Below are positions 1-14,301 of a stretch of 64,000 nt of DNA, in pieces. This DNA is from Morinoia aosen (lineage: Eukaryota > Arthropoda > Malacostraca > Amphipoda > Talitridae): assembly GCA_030386875.1 (NCBI GenBank), contig CM059567.1:84995130-85059129 (forward strand). The letters are read 5' to 3'. The notes under the pieces are model-generated. The model was not told where the DNA came from and searched no databases. It saw nothing but the letters and a program-made list of their open reading frames with translations. Made by a program: the position numbers and the translations under genes. Every line of letters starts with the position of its first letter. The stretch's first letter is position 1.

Positions 1-299
1 GCTTAAGCAAGGTTTTACGCCAGGTGCCATGGCGGCTGAGGTTAAACGCAGTAAAATAAAAGTTTGCATTTCCCTGCAAAATCCTGATGGTTAGGGAGTG
101 GCGAAATTTAGTTGGAGACCGAAAATAATGTCAACGGCAATAAGTATGAGAATCTGTTGGACTTGAAGGTAGCAGACGATTATTGCGATAGATTGGAACA
201 CTCACCATGGCGGTGATTGCAGTCGTATAACCATTTGGCAACACCTCAGGTAAAAGGGATTGAGAAGTAAAAAGGGTTAGAAAGGGATTTCAAGACACA

Positions 300-790
300 A
301 AATAGAAGTCCAAAGTTTACTAGGGAACACAAACATTGGGCGTTGAAAACTGGAAGTAAATTTGTATCGTAAGAAGCAAAAAACGTAGACAGTTCTTATT
401 TCTTTTGAAGTTACTGGCAATGTAAAGAAAAGACATTTGAAAAGCTTCCTACGCGGTCCAGTGGCGTTGCGGTTCTGTCATGGTGTGGGATGCGTTTTTC
501 TTCAGTGACCAATAGAACTTCAGGTTGGGCGGGGACGACAAATGGTGGCTGATTATGTTCTTATGTTGCAGGGAACCTCCTCTGCGAAAAAGGGCCGTTG
601 TTTTGTGGTGATGAATGGTTTTCGCACGAGATATTGCAGCGATCCAGAAAGGTCGCATGACTAAGACTCTTTATGGAACTGAGGTTCCACTTTTCTATGA
701 ACCCTATCATCCAGTATGTTCTCTAGACTTGAATGCGATAAAGAATTTCTGGGAAGGTAAAGGAATATCTAAAAGAATGAAAAATTATTT
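300..790 (+). pseudogene. Decayed Tc1/mariner transposase, C-terminal part
   Basis: Reading the plus strand across shifting frames gives a degraded version of the Tc1-type DDE catalytic half. Near 476 the frame reads SVMVWDAFFFS, matching the family's G-S-V-M-V-W-G-x-F-S block. Near 630-760 it reads a run ending PYHPVCSLDLNAIKNFWE, matching the conserved W-P-x-x-S-P-D-L-N-P-I-E-N-x-W tail. Several stops and substitutions separate the blocks, and the final catalytic Glu position reads Lys (AIKNFW). An active enzyme would cut and paste DNA flanked by inverted repeats. I did not find convincing inverted ends, and the left side may run off the window. Assignment to Tc1/mariner is fairly secure from the tail motif; the exact family is not. 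Confidence 0.6.
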
Positions 791-830
791 GCAACGGCAA
801 ATAATTTTGCATACGTTATTTTCACTGCTT

Positions 831-3800
831 TGAGTTCTCCCACTAACTTATTATCAGCCTTCACTTCAAGTATTTTGATAAGAATTTTAAACGATATAAA
901 CACAAATAGAGGCATGGCTCGTTAATGAATTATTATTTTGTTAAATTCAACTTCGTTGCGAGGAGTTTTTACTTTTTTATTTGCTGGTCTTGAACTTTTG
1001 ATCAACTGGCGAGAAGCCTAGTTAATCAAAATGCGATTAATTGGATTGATTAGACAGAAATTGCTCGTTTTTCATTTTTTATCTAAGTAATGAGTAAGCT
1101 TAAGGTATACAACTTCTGAAGTTTACCCATGCAAAATAATATTTTATCCGTTTTTCAATTGGTAAGTGTGTGATGACTGTATAAACTTTGCGAGAGTTCA
1201 AATGACGTGTGGCTCGTTATATACTTCACCAGCACGCTTTACTGCGTCTAATCGATCAGTCAACTTTAGGTTTGTGCTAATTGCATTGCATGTTGGGAGA
1301 TTTCGTGACAAATAATAATGAAGAAACGTCATGAAATGGCTTGACATTTCTAGTATTTTAAATTGCTTTTTTTTTACGGTGCCTCTTTGTTTAAGTTATT
1401 CAATTTACAATGGCTTCAGTAATCTGTAATCTTTACATTGTAGAGAAGAGAATCTTCAAATAGGAAGCGTTAACATCTGAGTCTAATATTTCATGCTGCT
1501 TTTCAGCAATGAATCCAATCTACAGTAGCTTCACCACCGGAGGAGCAGATGAATACTTATGTAACAACAAAATAATGAAACGACGGAATGGCTTTGTAAC
1601 TTTCATCATTTATGGCGCTACTGAAAGATAGGTCATGTATAGACACAAGCCTACGGCACTGCTTGTAGTTGTGTGCTTGTGCGACCCTCAACTTTACTCA
1701 AAACTGACTACGGAAATATTTAAATGAGGAACTGCTACAGCATTCTGTCGAGAATAGCAGGAATTGTGGCAACAGCGTGAGCGATGAAAGGCATTACAAA
1801 TTTAGAAATATATCTGGATTCAGATCCTCGTCCAGTGAAATGTTCTTCACGGTAAAAAACTTATTTACTTTCAAGGAACTTGACTCAGTGCCTAATATTT
1901 CACGTTATGTAAACAAGATTATGCCTGCATGATATGTAATATCAATAACTTGTCAAGGAATAATGTGACTAGTAAACTACACTTCAATTTTTCTCCTCGG
2001 ATGTATTAAGTTTCTGAATAAAAATAAATTTATTTGAAGCAGAATGGAAATCTACGCCTCAAGTCTCAAAATGTGAGGCTTAATAAACTCACTTGAAGGA
2101 TAATGAGGTAGTCTTACACGGAATATTTTGTAGTTCATATGATTAGGATTGGAAAATTAGGTACTCATCAATAGAGTTTATCACATTTATTTTACACGTG
2201 TTGCTTGAGTTTTTCCTGAACTGGTTTTGTTCCATATAAATATATAGGGAAGGGGCGTGAACGTAAGTGTTCCCGAAGTAATTTTTCTTAACTGCTAGAA
2301 TGTTACTTGATTCCCATGAACTGTATTCGAAGTCATAAATTCTGTCGTTCACGGCCGAATTTCTGGTTACATTAGTCGCAAGTTTAACTTCCCACAACTG
2401 AGATAACGCGAGCATCATGGAAAGTTATCGGCGTCCATCGACAAAAGCCAACGTGAAGAACTTGTAACTTTATGCGAAATTTCGTCGTTAGAAATATCTA
2501 CATAAATTTTTCGATGGATTTAATGCTCCTTATGAATGAGCAATTTGCTTTTGATCTGACCTTGAAGCCACGCCCTAATAAACTAACACGCTATACTCGT
2601 CATTATTTTTCAACCCATCAACTTCATCCATTTTGTTTAATTATAATCTACAGAGCCGTACAACCTTTTCCATGTCTTTTTACTCATCATTCATTTTTTT
2701 CAACCAGATTACAAGGTTCAACATTTTTTTAATATAGACTGTCAAAGATATTGAATTTAAGTGCCTTCTGATTGCTGCTCACCCTTCAATAGACCTGGCT
2801 TGGTCACAAAAAAAAAACTCTGGTCGTGTGATGGAAACCAATTACCGTTGTTCATGAGTAGGTTTTCAAAGAAAACACTCACGTTGATTCTAACTGTTAT
2901 GGTTCTTCAGATCGTTCATGACTTGAAATGTATTACACGAGAAATTGAAATGAAAATGCAAAAAAGAAAGATTACGAAAAATTCTCGTCTGATTTCTTGA
3001 GTTTTATTTTACTGGGTAATAAAGTTGTGAATGTAACCAAAAGTGTTCAAAGTTGTAAATCTATAGTCTTAGTAATTTCACTTTTACCTTACATTTATAA
3101 GTTTTCCATAAATTTATACAATACACATTTATACAACGAATTCGTCAGCTCTCAACCTCATTCTCTGAGAGAAGTAACCACTGCCAATATTCATGTCCCT
3201 GGCTACGTAGAGTTTTTCAGAGATGAAGAAGGGCTTGTGTGTACTCTACTTCAATTGCTATGGACAGTTTTCAAGTGCAACGTCTATCAATTTCAGCATG
3301 CGCTCTTTTCTTGAATTAAGGTCGTATTTTTTGGACAGATTCATTCATTTAATTGTACATCGCTATCAAGCAAGGAATGCCATTGGTGAAAATATTCTCA
3401 AATTTTTATTGTTATATGCATTTAAAATTATTCTAAAGCTTAGAACAAGCTTTAATCAAAACAGAAGCAAACTTGAAGCTATTCTTCAAATGCGAAACCG
3501 CCAGTGAAACATCTCACAGCGGTAAATTTATCCATGACAACACTCCCTTTCGTCGCCATGTTGGGCAAATAAGTTCCCAATGTTTCAATGCATCAACTTA
3601 CCAAAATTCAGATTTGTGTGGCTGATTACCTCTTATTTCATTTTTATGCAGTCACCTTATGGCCTTCATAACGATGTTTTAATTTTTTTATTAAGGTATC
3701 CTAAGTTATTAACTTTTTAGTCATTGGAAAGAGTGTGGAAGTATATCTACTAAAGAGAATAATGTTTTAACGTTTAAACTGAAATATTGTTATACTTGAT

Positions 3801-6800
3801 CAACATATTGTGACAGAATATGTTTATTTGTGTGATTCCCATGGTTTAATGGTGTCTTTGTGTAACTGAAAGGAATTGAAGAATAATCGAGTTGTCCAAG
3901 TTTCATATGATTAAAACAAATATAGAAAGACCTTTGAGCATTTGCGCATCCCATATGCAGGGAGAAAAATTGTTGCATAATTCTTATTTAGAAATAATAT
4001 TTTTAATTTTATCATGTAAAGAAACAATCAAATGAGGAAAATGTTTCCCTTCTTATCCTGTGTCAATTTGAGGCTTATTTCATGTTGAATGAACTATACT
4101 GTTTTACCTTAGACTGAACAATAAATTTTCCAGTTAACTGGGCGGTTTTCGACTCAAATAAATCAAGTGACGCAAGTCAGAAATGTAGCCCCAGTAACTT
4201 AACCAACTCTCATAACAATGGTCAAATCAGTATATCTTCGACTGCTCAAAGTAACGTTGTGGGATCGTTTGTTTCATAAGTGATGTGAACCTTAATGAAA
4301 TTGTTCATTGTGTTTGAGCATTTATCAATTTGCAGGCTTGCAACAGCCGCTGGTTATGGAAGAAGTTTTCAAGTATTCGATTGCTTAGCTTCGTTAGTTC
4401 TATGTGACTACCATCTTAGACTTAATCCAATGATTTTGCCGCAAATTCTCGAAAATTTGGAGCCGACTCTGGTGTGAGCGGTTTTCCCCTCAGAAGCCCA
4501 TTCAGGAATATACGAGTATCACTGCAACAATCCCTGGCTAGCTTCAACTGTGGAAACAATCAGTGGGGAATTGCTACAGTAGAAGCGACGTCCATGAATG
4601 AAGAGTATCAAAGCTAAGGCAATAACTGGTGAGCTGCTACAGATGAGGCAATGATATAGCAGGCGAGCAGCATGAGCAGAAGAAATAACAGGTGAGACGC
4701 GACACGCAGTAGAGGTAATGCTGGTAAGTAACATCAGGTTGCCATCACAGGTGAGCGGCAAGATACACTCGACTATGCACGGAGGCCACCACGAACTATA
4801 CTCGTCAACCCAAGGTACAAACAGTCAGGCAGTACTTTTCATATTCTTTAAAAAACAAAACATGGATGAAGTATCGGTAGATATGATGAACTTGAATCAC
4901 AATGGAATGTAAATGAAAAGGAGACTTTTCAATAAGAAGCATAATCTTCATTTTGTGTGGCCCAGTTTGTTCGTGATCAATCATATAATTGCACAAGGTA
5001 TGAAACCTAGCAGGCATTCATTCGGTATCATAAAATTTCAAGCGAAATTTTTCTGTTTTCGGAAAATTTTGTTCGTCATTTTTCAGTGATTTAAATAGCC
5101 TCGCACCATTTACTCTCAGTCGGTTGGCTCGCCCAACGAAGTCACTCGCCAACAAAGCAAAATTTTCCGTGCATTCGCCAGCGTTAATCTCCAAGACGCT
5201 GAGGGAATGGCAAGTAAATAATTTCCCATTAAGGGCTGAAACTATGAACTCCGCGGCGAGGCAAAATTGCTTCTCTAATGAGGAGCTACGGCGTGAGGGA
5301 ATGCTGTAAATGGGGCGAGGCCCCGTAACTCGTCATAAACTCGGCTCATAATATGTGGTTACTGAGGATAAGTTCACGGCAAGAAACTAGTCGCGCTGAT
5401 TCATCACCTCCAGTAGCATCTGCTGCTATTGCTGGGCATTAGAGAGTGAAATTAGTTTAATTGCTTACTTCTTTACTCGAGGTTTCTAAATTTCAGAAGT
5501 GGTATTCTAAGATGGAGGGTTTCTTGTGTTTATTATTGCATCATTTTTGCATACATTTTCATTCCAGCTTTTGGACAACTTTGCATATGAGAGAAAAAGT
5601 ATTTGTAACATTTCGTGGGTGTGGAAAATGAAAATTTATTTGTAAATATAAAATAGTTTGGAGATGCATCAGAGCGTTATTCGCTGCATTGATCAGTCGT
5701 CGATACGTTTTCCTGTAAAGCTAGCGCGTGAACATTTGTCAATTAAATATAGAACTATTATGCATTCGTAATCCAATTTATCTTCTTGATTCACCGCTTG
5801 ATTAATAAAATGTAAGACAATCGTCACACTCGGAATTAATTATTGCTATTTGATTATTATTTTAAGAGAGTTGTAATGTTAATTTATATTCAAAAGAACG
5901 AATGTGGTAGCATTTCTGAAACAAATGTGGCTATTTTCAATGACAGAAATAGTGATAAGGGGAGCGTTTTGCGAAGCATTCAATTATGGAAAAACGATAA
6001 ATACGAATCCTAATATCATGTATAAGGTGAATAATACTGAGGAGTACACAAGAACCAACTGATGAATGTCATTCAATGCCATTTATTCCAACGTGAACAC
6101 ATACTAGCGTATTGTATTTATTAATAAAGACTAATTTAAAGGCATTTTTTTGATGAATTACCCAAAAATTTAACCTTTTCCATCACACGAAGTTAATATC
6201 GGCACGCGATATTTCGACACCTTTGTGAGTGTCAGTCATGGTTATCCCGGTTGTCAGGCTTTGGTAAATTCATTGAAATGTAGAAGGAATGCAAAACGAA
6301 TCTCTTCATATATCTCGAGCAAAGTAGAAAATAAAAACACACTCTTGTGGTATATGTTTTGATCACAGAAATATATGAATTTGTACCGTGTTGCGTAAAA
6401 TACACGTGAAGTACACTAAAGGGTAGAATACTTGCAGATAAGTCCGTTTGATGAATTAATGCAGTGAAACGAAAACTAATAATTTTTTCAACAGTTTTTT
6501 CCACGGAAAATAGATAATTCTCAATTATTTAGTGAGAAGAAGCAATTCATATAAACAATTGCAAACAAAATATTGCGTACCATGCCGTTGAATTTTTCGT
6601 CATTTCAAGGTCGTGGCCACAGAAATACCTTTTCAGACACATTTTTCCTGAATTTCATTGGTTTCGTAACTTTAGCAAAAGAAAACAATTCAGACTAAGC
6701 CGATAAAGAGAAGTTATTCAGCTTAATTGGTCAATGCGGCGAATCACTGAGGGCTATAGTTCACTTCCTATACATTTTAAATGACCGCGTCAGACGAATT

Positions 6801-8860
6801 GGGTTTCCACATCAACTCGATTTCATTCTGACAGCTTCTAGTCAAAGGAAAATTATGAGCTTTATCAACAAACGCGTTATAAATTATAGAATTTATTATG
6901 TTGAATAGCCTTCGAGTAAATAATTCGCTAAAAATTCTAATAAATTATTATCATTATTCACTATTTCAATTCCAAGTTTATCTTTCTGAAGCAATTTTTT
7001 CTGTGGAAAGAATTTACAATCTGTTATACTTGAATCTCCAGTTTAAGCTACACTCCAAGCATCTATTTACAGTGCTGAGAAAAACGTACGTGTACGTAGA
7101 AACGTACACCGAGGACTACCTCGATCCAATTTTAGAACGCTCTTTTAATAAACACATTGCGACTGTGCGCCGTAGTATAGGTGTTATGCAAATGGAGTTA
7201 ACCAAAATGGACTCGGATGTTCTATGTTCTGGCGTACAGGTGATCACAGTTTGAACCTCGTGCAAATGAATGGTTATTAACTCTTCAACGTAGCATTTTT
7301 GTACTCAAATTACGGTTATCACAACCCCCGTCATTTGACTGGCAGGGGCATTAGGTTGTTATTGACATCTGAAGAAGGAAAGAACAGCCATCCGATTAGG
7401 AACTTTGAAGAACACAGCAACCAGCATAATTAATTAATAAAAATATTATATAGTAAGGGTATTTTTTGAAAGAGGACCGCATATTCTTCTGAGGCGTTAA
7501 ACGATTAAAAAAATGCTAAGTTCAGAAAATTGGAGGATTTTGTTCAAAACCATTAGTAAAATATTTTACGCGTCTTTTTTGAAACAGGACACTTGATAGC
7601 ATAATGAAGAAATTAACCAAAATTCTTATAATTTTCATATGTACTATGATGTATTATAATTCGGTCATAGGCTATTTAGCCGTCGCTTAGACGAGTTTTT
7701 ATATGTTTCATGATAAGGAGATACGTCGGGCTGAGCTAGTCAATTTGGCATGGAGCAGGGAATTTTCGAACACTCTCAAGTGGCCCAAAATCCTTGCTGG
7801 ACTCCCTTAGGAATAAAATGTGAATTTTTCGGTAACTTAAACTTACCAAATCGGCATAATAGTCTGCTCTAAAAGTAATACAGACCGAAATTAACAATAG
7901 CTTTGCAAAATTAAAAAAGTTATACTGAGTACAAATGTTTTTGTATTTGTTGTTTCGCTATTCAATGAATAATATGTTTATGGAACAAAACATCTTTTTA
8001 GTTACCAGAGTTCTGATGACATTGCGAGCTTTGCAGTATCATAGCAGAAGGCTTGGTTCGCTTTTCACCGGAATGTAGTCTATGAATGATTTGGTACACT
8101 TGAAGTACAACATTGTACTCCCTTGAGAATATACAACTGCAAATTTTGCTTCACAGCAGACGAAGCTTTAATACGTGCTAGACTTATTGCCCAGCAGTTG
8201 CTCATGGCTGCGACACATCGGGTACCGCCGTGAAGCCGCCGACTGCTGAGGATGAACTAATGCTCCTCCACTCGGAGTAACACACATTGTTTGTCTTAAC
8301 GAAGATGCCTCATCGTCTTTAACCACTTTCAATTCATAATGGTTCAGATCTTTGCCAAATAATTGAAAAGAAATAATAAATTGAGTCATTAAATGTGTTT
8401 TATGCTCCACTTCTTCCTCTGAAATCCTAGAGTGCGGTTAGAAGGAAAAGTCTTCTTGAGATGTAAAAGTTAGGTAAGGAGTTTTTTCAGATGAAGATCT
8501 ATGTTTTTTCACGAGACCAAATAGAATTGATGTTTTTTCAATTAATTGGAGATGGTGGGCAGACTTGTATGAAGATCATTTTGACTTCAATAAATATCAA
8601 TATAATGAAAAATTATCTCAGTACCCCCAAGTTTGAAATTCTTTGTAAAGAAACGATACATCAATAATGTTGTTTCAAATTTATGATGTAAGGGATTGAT
8701 TCCTGCACTAAACGACGCTACTTCTCGCTAACTTTCAAAATTTCGTCCAGTGATTCTCACTTATTTAAAGCGATTGAAGTCATTTCATTAGTTTAATATT
8801 TAGGCTGGACATTTATCTGTACAGTTTGAGGTTCAATGAGTTATAATTCGAAGACCAACT
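831..8860. other. AT-rich DNA without an assignable gene
   Basis: I see no recognisable protein family here. Open frames are short and have no motifs; the longest is 118 codons at 6898-7254 (+), with no resemblance I can name. 4500-4770 contains several loosely similar segments around ACAGGTGAG-like strings, perhaps an eroded tandem repeat. 5100-5420 is a more GC-rich, unrepeated patch without a long frame. Confidence 0.5.
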
Positions 8861-8872
8861 GTACTCACACAC

Positions 8873-8906
8873 AACATATATATATATATATATATCGAAC
8901 AGTTTC

Positions 8907-8955
<49 letters not shown>
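8873..8955. repeat. (TA)n microsatellite
   Basis: Two blocks of pure TA/AT dinucleotides (about 8875-8896 and 8909-8955) are separated by a 12-base non-repeat stretch. They create spurious Ile-Tyr frames on both strands, which are not genes. Confidence 0.97.
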
Positions 8956-8957
<2 letters not shown>

Positions 8958-9865
8958 AGTTCTAAACTCATGCATACTATACATGACGAGGAATTTATCT
9001 CCGCAAATTCATTCAAAATAAATTCTAAAACTCTTCTAAACCAGCAGGAGGCATTGAAGAGACACGATAGATTTGTGTGCTAATTATATTGATAAAAAAA
9101 ATAATTAGGGACAATTTCTGCTATAAACTCTTCAGCAATCGCTTTGGCGTTTTGCCCAAGACACCGTGTCCACAATGCTCATTTTCAAGATATTCTGAAG
9201 TTCAGTGGTTGATGAAGTGTGAAAATCCCGATGTGGGAGGTGGTCTATTTATCATTTCATATGTAATTTAATTTTCAGGGTTCTACATGACACTGGGAAG
9301 TCATTACACAGTTAGTAACCTAATAAAAATAGCGTTGCAATATTTTCTTTCTCGTCTTGAAAACAGTAGACCTTTTTCTAACAATGTTCTACTACAGTTT
9401 CGAATAATTCTGAGGTTATTTTGAGGAGGAGCAGTAATGACCATGAAAAATTTTTGCTCTTTCATAATTAACACGTGATCTGAGCAAGGCTCCAGCGTCC
9501 GAAAGTGGTGGCGTCGCATTGCGCTAATATCGCGACTTGTAGAAAAATTCTCCCATGAGAAACTTTTCCGTAATAGTTTCCTGATTAGGCTTTCTGTGTA
9601 TTCAAAATTGAATAAAGAGGATACAGAAAAAAAGGTAAGTTAAATAATTTCATTAGAGAATTACGAATAAATAGATTTAATAGCACGAATAGCTACTCTT
9701 GTTAAAATTGTTCTAAAAGCTTGAGGGCAGGCGGCGCGAATGTAGAACACCTCGGATGGCGAGCCGGTTTGACAGCTGACGCCTGAAAATCGCAGAAACA
9801 GGGCTGAGCGAAGCAGACGGTACAACCCTCAACCCGCTAAATCCCACGCACACGCTAAAGAGCCT

Positions 9866-10085
9866 AGAAACCCCAAGATCAATTAGAACCCCCAAATCAA
9901 TTAGAACCCCCAAATCAATTAGAACCCCCAAAAATCAATTAGAACCCCCAAATCAATTAGAACCCCCAAATCAATTAGAACCCCCAAATCAATTAGAACC
10001 CCCAAATCAATTAGAACCCCCAAATCAATTAGAACCCCCAAATCAATTAGAACCCCCAAATCAATTTGAACCCCCAAATCAACTA
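9866..10085. repeat. 18-bp minisatellite, about 12 copies
   Basis: Tandem copies of an 18-bp unit, CCCCCAAATCAATTAGAA, run head to tail, with drift at both edges and one copy expanded by two A's. Because 18 is a multiple of 3, the array stays open on the minus strand as a repeated G-V-L-I-D-L peptide. That is a by-product of the repeat and not evidence for a gene. The left flank (9715-9865) is unusually GC-rich. Confidence 0.95.
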
Positions 10086-13000
10086 GATACACTTTTTACA
10101 CAGGTAATTTCATTTATGTCACACATACACGTTACACATACGTTTAAATAGAATAGTATAAGCAAATTTTAGGTAAATCCTATATTTGACAAAGTAAAGA
10201 TTCGAAATACAATTATTGGCACACCTACAGATTATACTGAAGTATTTAATCAGGGAGTACGTACCTTGGCCTCAAGACAGAAATAATGCTATTGCTTAGT
10301 TCGGGAAAAACCCACATCGTAAGCCTGATTTGGAAGTTTACCCTAACCCAGGTTCACCGAAGCTAGCCAAGTGTTGACCACGTCAGACATCGAAGGCAAG
10401 TTTTCACGAGTTCGACTTACGTCTGAACTAGCGGGTCTACGGCGCACAGAGAGCAGGTGTAGTGGAGGCCTCCAGGATCAGAGGCTGCCCAACGCAGGCC
10501 GCGCAGAGGTTGACCTCTACTCAGCTGACATGGCGTACGATTTCTCTGCGAAACTCAAATGAAGAAAATTCCCGGGGATGAACAAATTGTGCCGTGCAGG
10601 AGTAGAGTTGAAAGATGGAGTGCGTGTCGTTCTGCGCCGATTCTCCAAGACGATGCTGGTTTAGGCTCAAAATACAAAAGGTTACGTGATGACTTCCTGG
10701 AGCGTAGGGCGTCGAAATTTTAAGGGTTTTATGGGTTTAAACTTTCATCACGGCTTACGAAAAACGGGTTGCAATTTACATTTTTAAAAAGGCTTTTTTA
10801 GACACAACTGGCAGATTTGGTCGCCGAATTTTTACTATCTCGTCAGATTTCCGACGTAGATTTTCTCGTAGATGTCCATCACAGAGCAGTGTAGAACGAT
10901 CTGTTGTATTTTGTGTACATTAAGAAGAAATTGTGTATTGCAGCCACGGCGTGTTTCTCCATGCTGGACAGCACTTCTTGCTCTTATTTACTGAAGATAC
11001 ATAATTTTGTGTTTACTGCAATTTCTTAACTGGCAAAATTCACAAGTTTTCATCCAGTTTAAATTGCATTCATACATCCTAGCTAACACTTTGTGTATTA
11101 GACCACCATCACTTAGCGAAAGATCGACGAGGCTCCTTCCGATATTCCCGCTAAAGATTCGTTCTCTTGGTCGCTGTCGAATGCATTACCTCCTGCCACT
11201 TCAGTCTGTCCATTGCTCGTGGATATCTTGATTCGACTCTCTTCTCTCAGATATTCGTGTGTGGTACTCTCATGTAGCTCCCCGCAATTTTCGATATGTT
11301 TTATTCTCCTTCAATAAGTTAGAGTTTCTAAACTCTTCTTCATGCATGTCTATGTGCGTCTCCAACGCTCTCATCTATATTTTGCTTGTGCTTGAGTTTA
11401 TCGTTGACTTCTCTCATTCGACCTTCATCTTCCCTGTCTGATGCAGTTGTATCTAAATGATCGTCAATAATTATCCTGGTGGCGTAAATTTTTCTTATGT
11501 TCAAACTCTCACAAAACACTTTAGTCCCACCATCCATCTTTACCTCGGCAATGTTAAGCAGCCCTCCATCGGTTTTCCCCGTATAGGTATTGTGTGATTT
11601 TATGCCTTTTCAGTATTGTGTTTCGTTTTTGTTTCATCTTCTTTCAAGCGACACCGATTTTTAGTTCTCGTTTTTTTCTGATGTTTCTATGTGGTATCTT
11701 GTGAGACGGCTTTGGTATAATTCATTGAAAAGTTCAGATGTCGACGATTGAATGAGAGTTCGGTTATTCTTTTGAACCTTGCTCTTCTTTGTTAATATTT
11801 CCTCCTACATCTTCCTCTTAAGACAAACTTTAGCTCATTCCAGATGTTTGTCTCCACATTGGTGGTATTTCGTTTATTTGGACCCACAGCAGTCTACTCC
11901 ATCTCTAGCTGAACTATATTTTGAAGGTGTTCCTTTTTCTAGATGATATTTGAGCTCATGGCCGTATTGGAATCAAACCACGACATCAAGATATCTTTGA
12001 GTTGTTTTGATTTCACTGACTCTAGAAGACTCCACCTTCTTCTAGTAAGCTGCTCTTCAACTGCTCAAAAGCTTTCATTTTATATTCGTTGATATATTCA
12101 TAAAACCTTTATTTATTCTATTTTTAAGGTTCTCTACAGAGACGAGTAACTGATTTTGATGTTTCAGTTGTTTCATCTTCTGGCGTGCTTTGCATCGGTC
12201 GCTTGCACCGTGAAAACCGTTTTCCTACTAAATCTTATGGTTTTATGTTTTCCACCCGTCTGATATGCTTTGCTTTTTTAAACACCAGAGACATTTTTCG
12301 CCATTGGATTTCATTCGCTGCACAATGAAGAGGGCGATGTTGATGTTAGTTGGCACCATGCCTCCAGTCTCCACTTTTCGCTCCTTTGTTTGGTTTGCTC
12401 TCCAAATTGTAGCTTTTTCCCTTAGTATGGTGACATTTTCCTCAGTCAGATGTGTTGTCGCGAGAAGAGTGGCCAATATTATAACACATCTCCCCCATGC
12501 AGCTACAGTAATTTGCTGCGAAATCTCTAAACAGCATATTCAAATGTATGGCGGTCGAAGCCCATATTTGGTTTGTTATTGGATGAGTACACTCTCGTGT
12601 CTTTTATTTTTGCAGGGATGCATATTAAAATATTGTGAATTTATTTGTTTCATGAATGTTTGATAGGAAAGCTTGCTTTGCGTGGTATTTCGATTTGATG
12701 AATGTTGCTGCATTTATTCTTCGTGGTTTGCCTTTAGAAGGCTGGCCTTGAATTCCTTAATGCCAGTGATACAAAAGTCAGCAATGTATGATGTTCTTCA
12801 GTGGTCAACTGAGTGGCTGAAACGATCACATGCCCGCTGTTCTCGCACGGTAAATCTTTTATTCCTATACGATATACAATTTTTCGGCTTGACGTTTATT
12901 CTCTTATATCATCTCCATGCTCATATTTCAAAGTCCCGTAAATGTTTCTCTACCAAGCCTCGCAATTTCTTTGGTAATACTAAATGGGTTGACAGTCATA

Positions 13001-14290
13001 TTTCTCTGCAGCAGAAATAACTGAAAAAGGCTCGGAAAAGTACTTGAGAAATTATTTCCTTCTATTGGATTTAAGGGTACCATTTTAGGTTTTATTTTCT
13101 ATTGGACTGCTCTGATTGAAGGTGATCTCGGAGGTTTATCTTCTGGCGTTTCCATTGTTCATAGCTTCCATTAAGCAAAAGGATGAGTAAGGATCTTTCC
13201 CCTAACATTTAATCAAAGTACTAAAAAGGAAAAGCCCCTGGCAGTAAAGGCCACCATGCACATGCGTTGGTTCTGGCGGGAAGAGTCAGATCAATGGAAA
13301 AATTTATGAACAATACAATCATGTACAATGTAAATAGCACCGTAATGCAGCTGGCCATGATCAGAGTATCTTCTCGGGAAGGTGTGAGTCAATTAGTTTC
13401 ATCTGAATCAATAGAAGTTCCTCACTATCAATGTCCTTGTCTGTTTCTAATACTCCCCTCAGCACACAAATGAAGAGTTCAATTAGATATCAGAGGACAG
13501 TGATAGTTCTATTAAGAAAAATTCAATTTTGAATTGAGCAGAAAAACCAGGTGGTTTCAGTAAAATAGTATTTCTTGCAGCAAGGAAAACATGGTCGGAA
13601 ACATATGATGCAAGTAATACGCAGCAATTTTCACTCTTACCAGTAACAAACTCTGTGTTTATATGACTGTTATTTTTCACTAGGTACAAATTGCAATCAA
13701 ATAGTTTAATTCATAGCTGGACAAATACAATTTATTCCTTAGAGCGCACGGCAAGAACGAGCAATTTTTTCCAGAGAACCTGCTAAGTGTGAAATCTATA
13801 AAACGGCGAATCTGAAGCGCATAGGCGCAAAATTTTAGCGTATAAAACTTAGGCTCTGAGACCAGCCTGCGAACTAAAACCTGTACACTAAATACGTTGA
13901 GTGTGTCAATGACAAAAAATAGATGCTAGCAGTATTCGAACCATGTTTTCAACACAGGATTATGTAATATATAACAAGTAAAGTAATGCAGCCAAAGGTC
14001 AAAACAGTGAAAATAAATACAAAATGAAAATTCTCATCAATCAATACTGGAATACACGTCAAGCAGTCTTCCTCGTAACCTCCTGCAAGTTCAGATCAAC
14101 CCTCAAGAAAGTTCAAGATGCCCGTGAGGAGCACAAATTACTCATAGTTATTGGCCGTCAGACACGATCACTTTGACCTCCAAATATCTAAACCCTCACT
14201 GCACGCAAAGTCTGCTTAGGCTTTTATCTGCATACAGGGATCATCACCGTCACGTCCAACTGGGGTGAGAATTTCAAGTTCTACTTCAGT
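10086..14290. other. No assignable gene; GC-richer patch at 10.35-10.7 kb
   Basis: 10350-10700 is richer in GC than its surroundings and could be a TE untranslated region or a regulatory patch. 11300-12500 read on the minus strand gives a broken, charged, peptide-like trail, including a 65-codon frame at 11340-11537 and a 77-codon frame at 12243-12476. It may be an old TE gag or ORF1, but no zinc knuckle or catalytic motif is clear. 12265-12663 (+) is a 132-codon frame with no recognisable motif. Confidence 0.4.
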
Positions 14291-14301
14291 TTTCGTCCAA
14301 A

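Noticed and set aside
6898..7254. 118-codon frame on the plus strand
   Set aside because: No recognisable motif, weak start context, composition like surrounding non-coding DNA.
8813..9021. Ile-Tyr repeat frames on both strands
   Set aside because: Translation of the (TA)n microsatellite.
9713..9931. Open frame starting with repeated Gly-Val-Leu-Ile-Asp-Leu
   Set aside because: Translation of the 18-bp minisatellite running into flanking DNA, with no domain.
11340..12476. Possible old retrotransposon gag or ORF1 on the minus strand
   Set aside because: Broken charged peptide trail without a zinc knuckle, protease, polymerase or integrase motif; could not be assigned.
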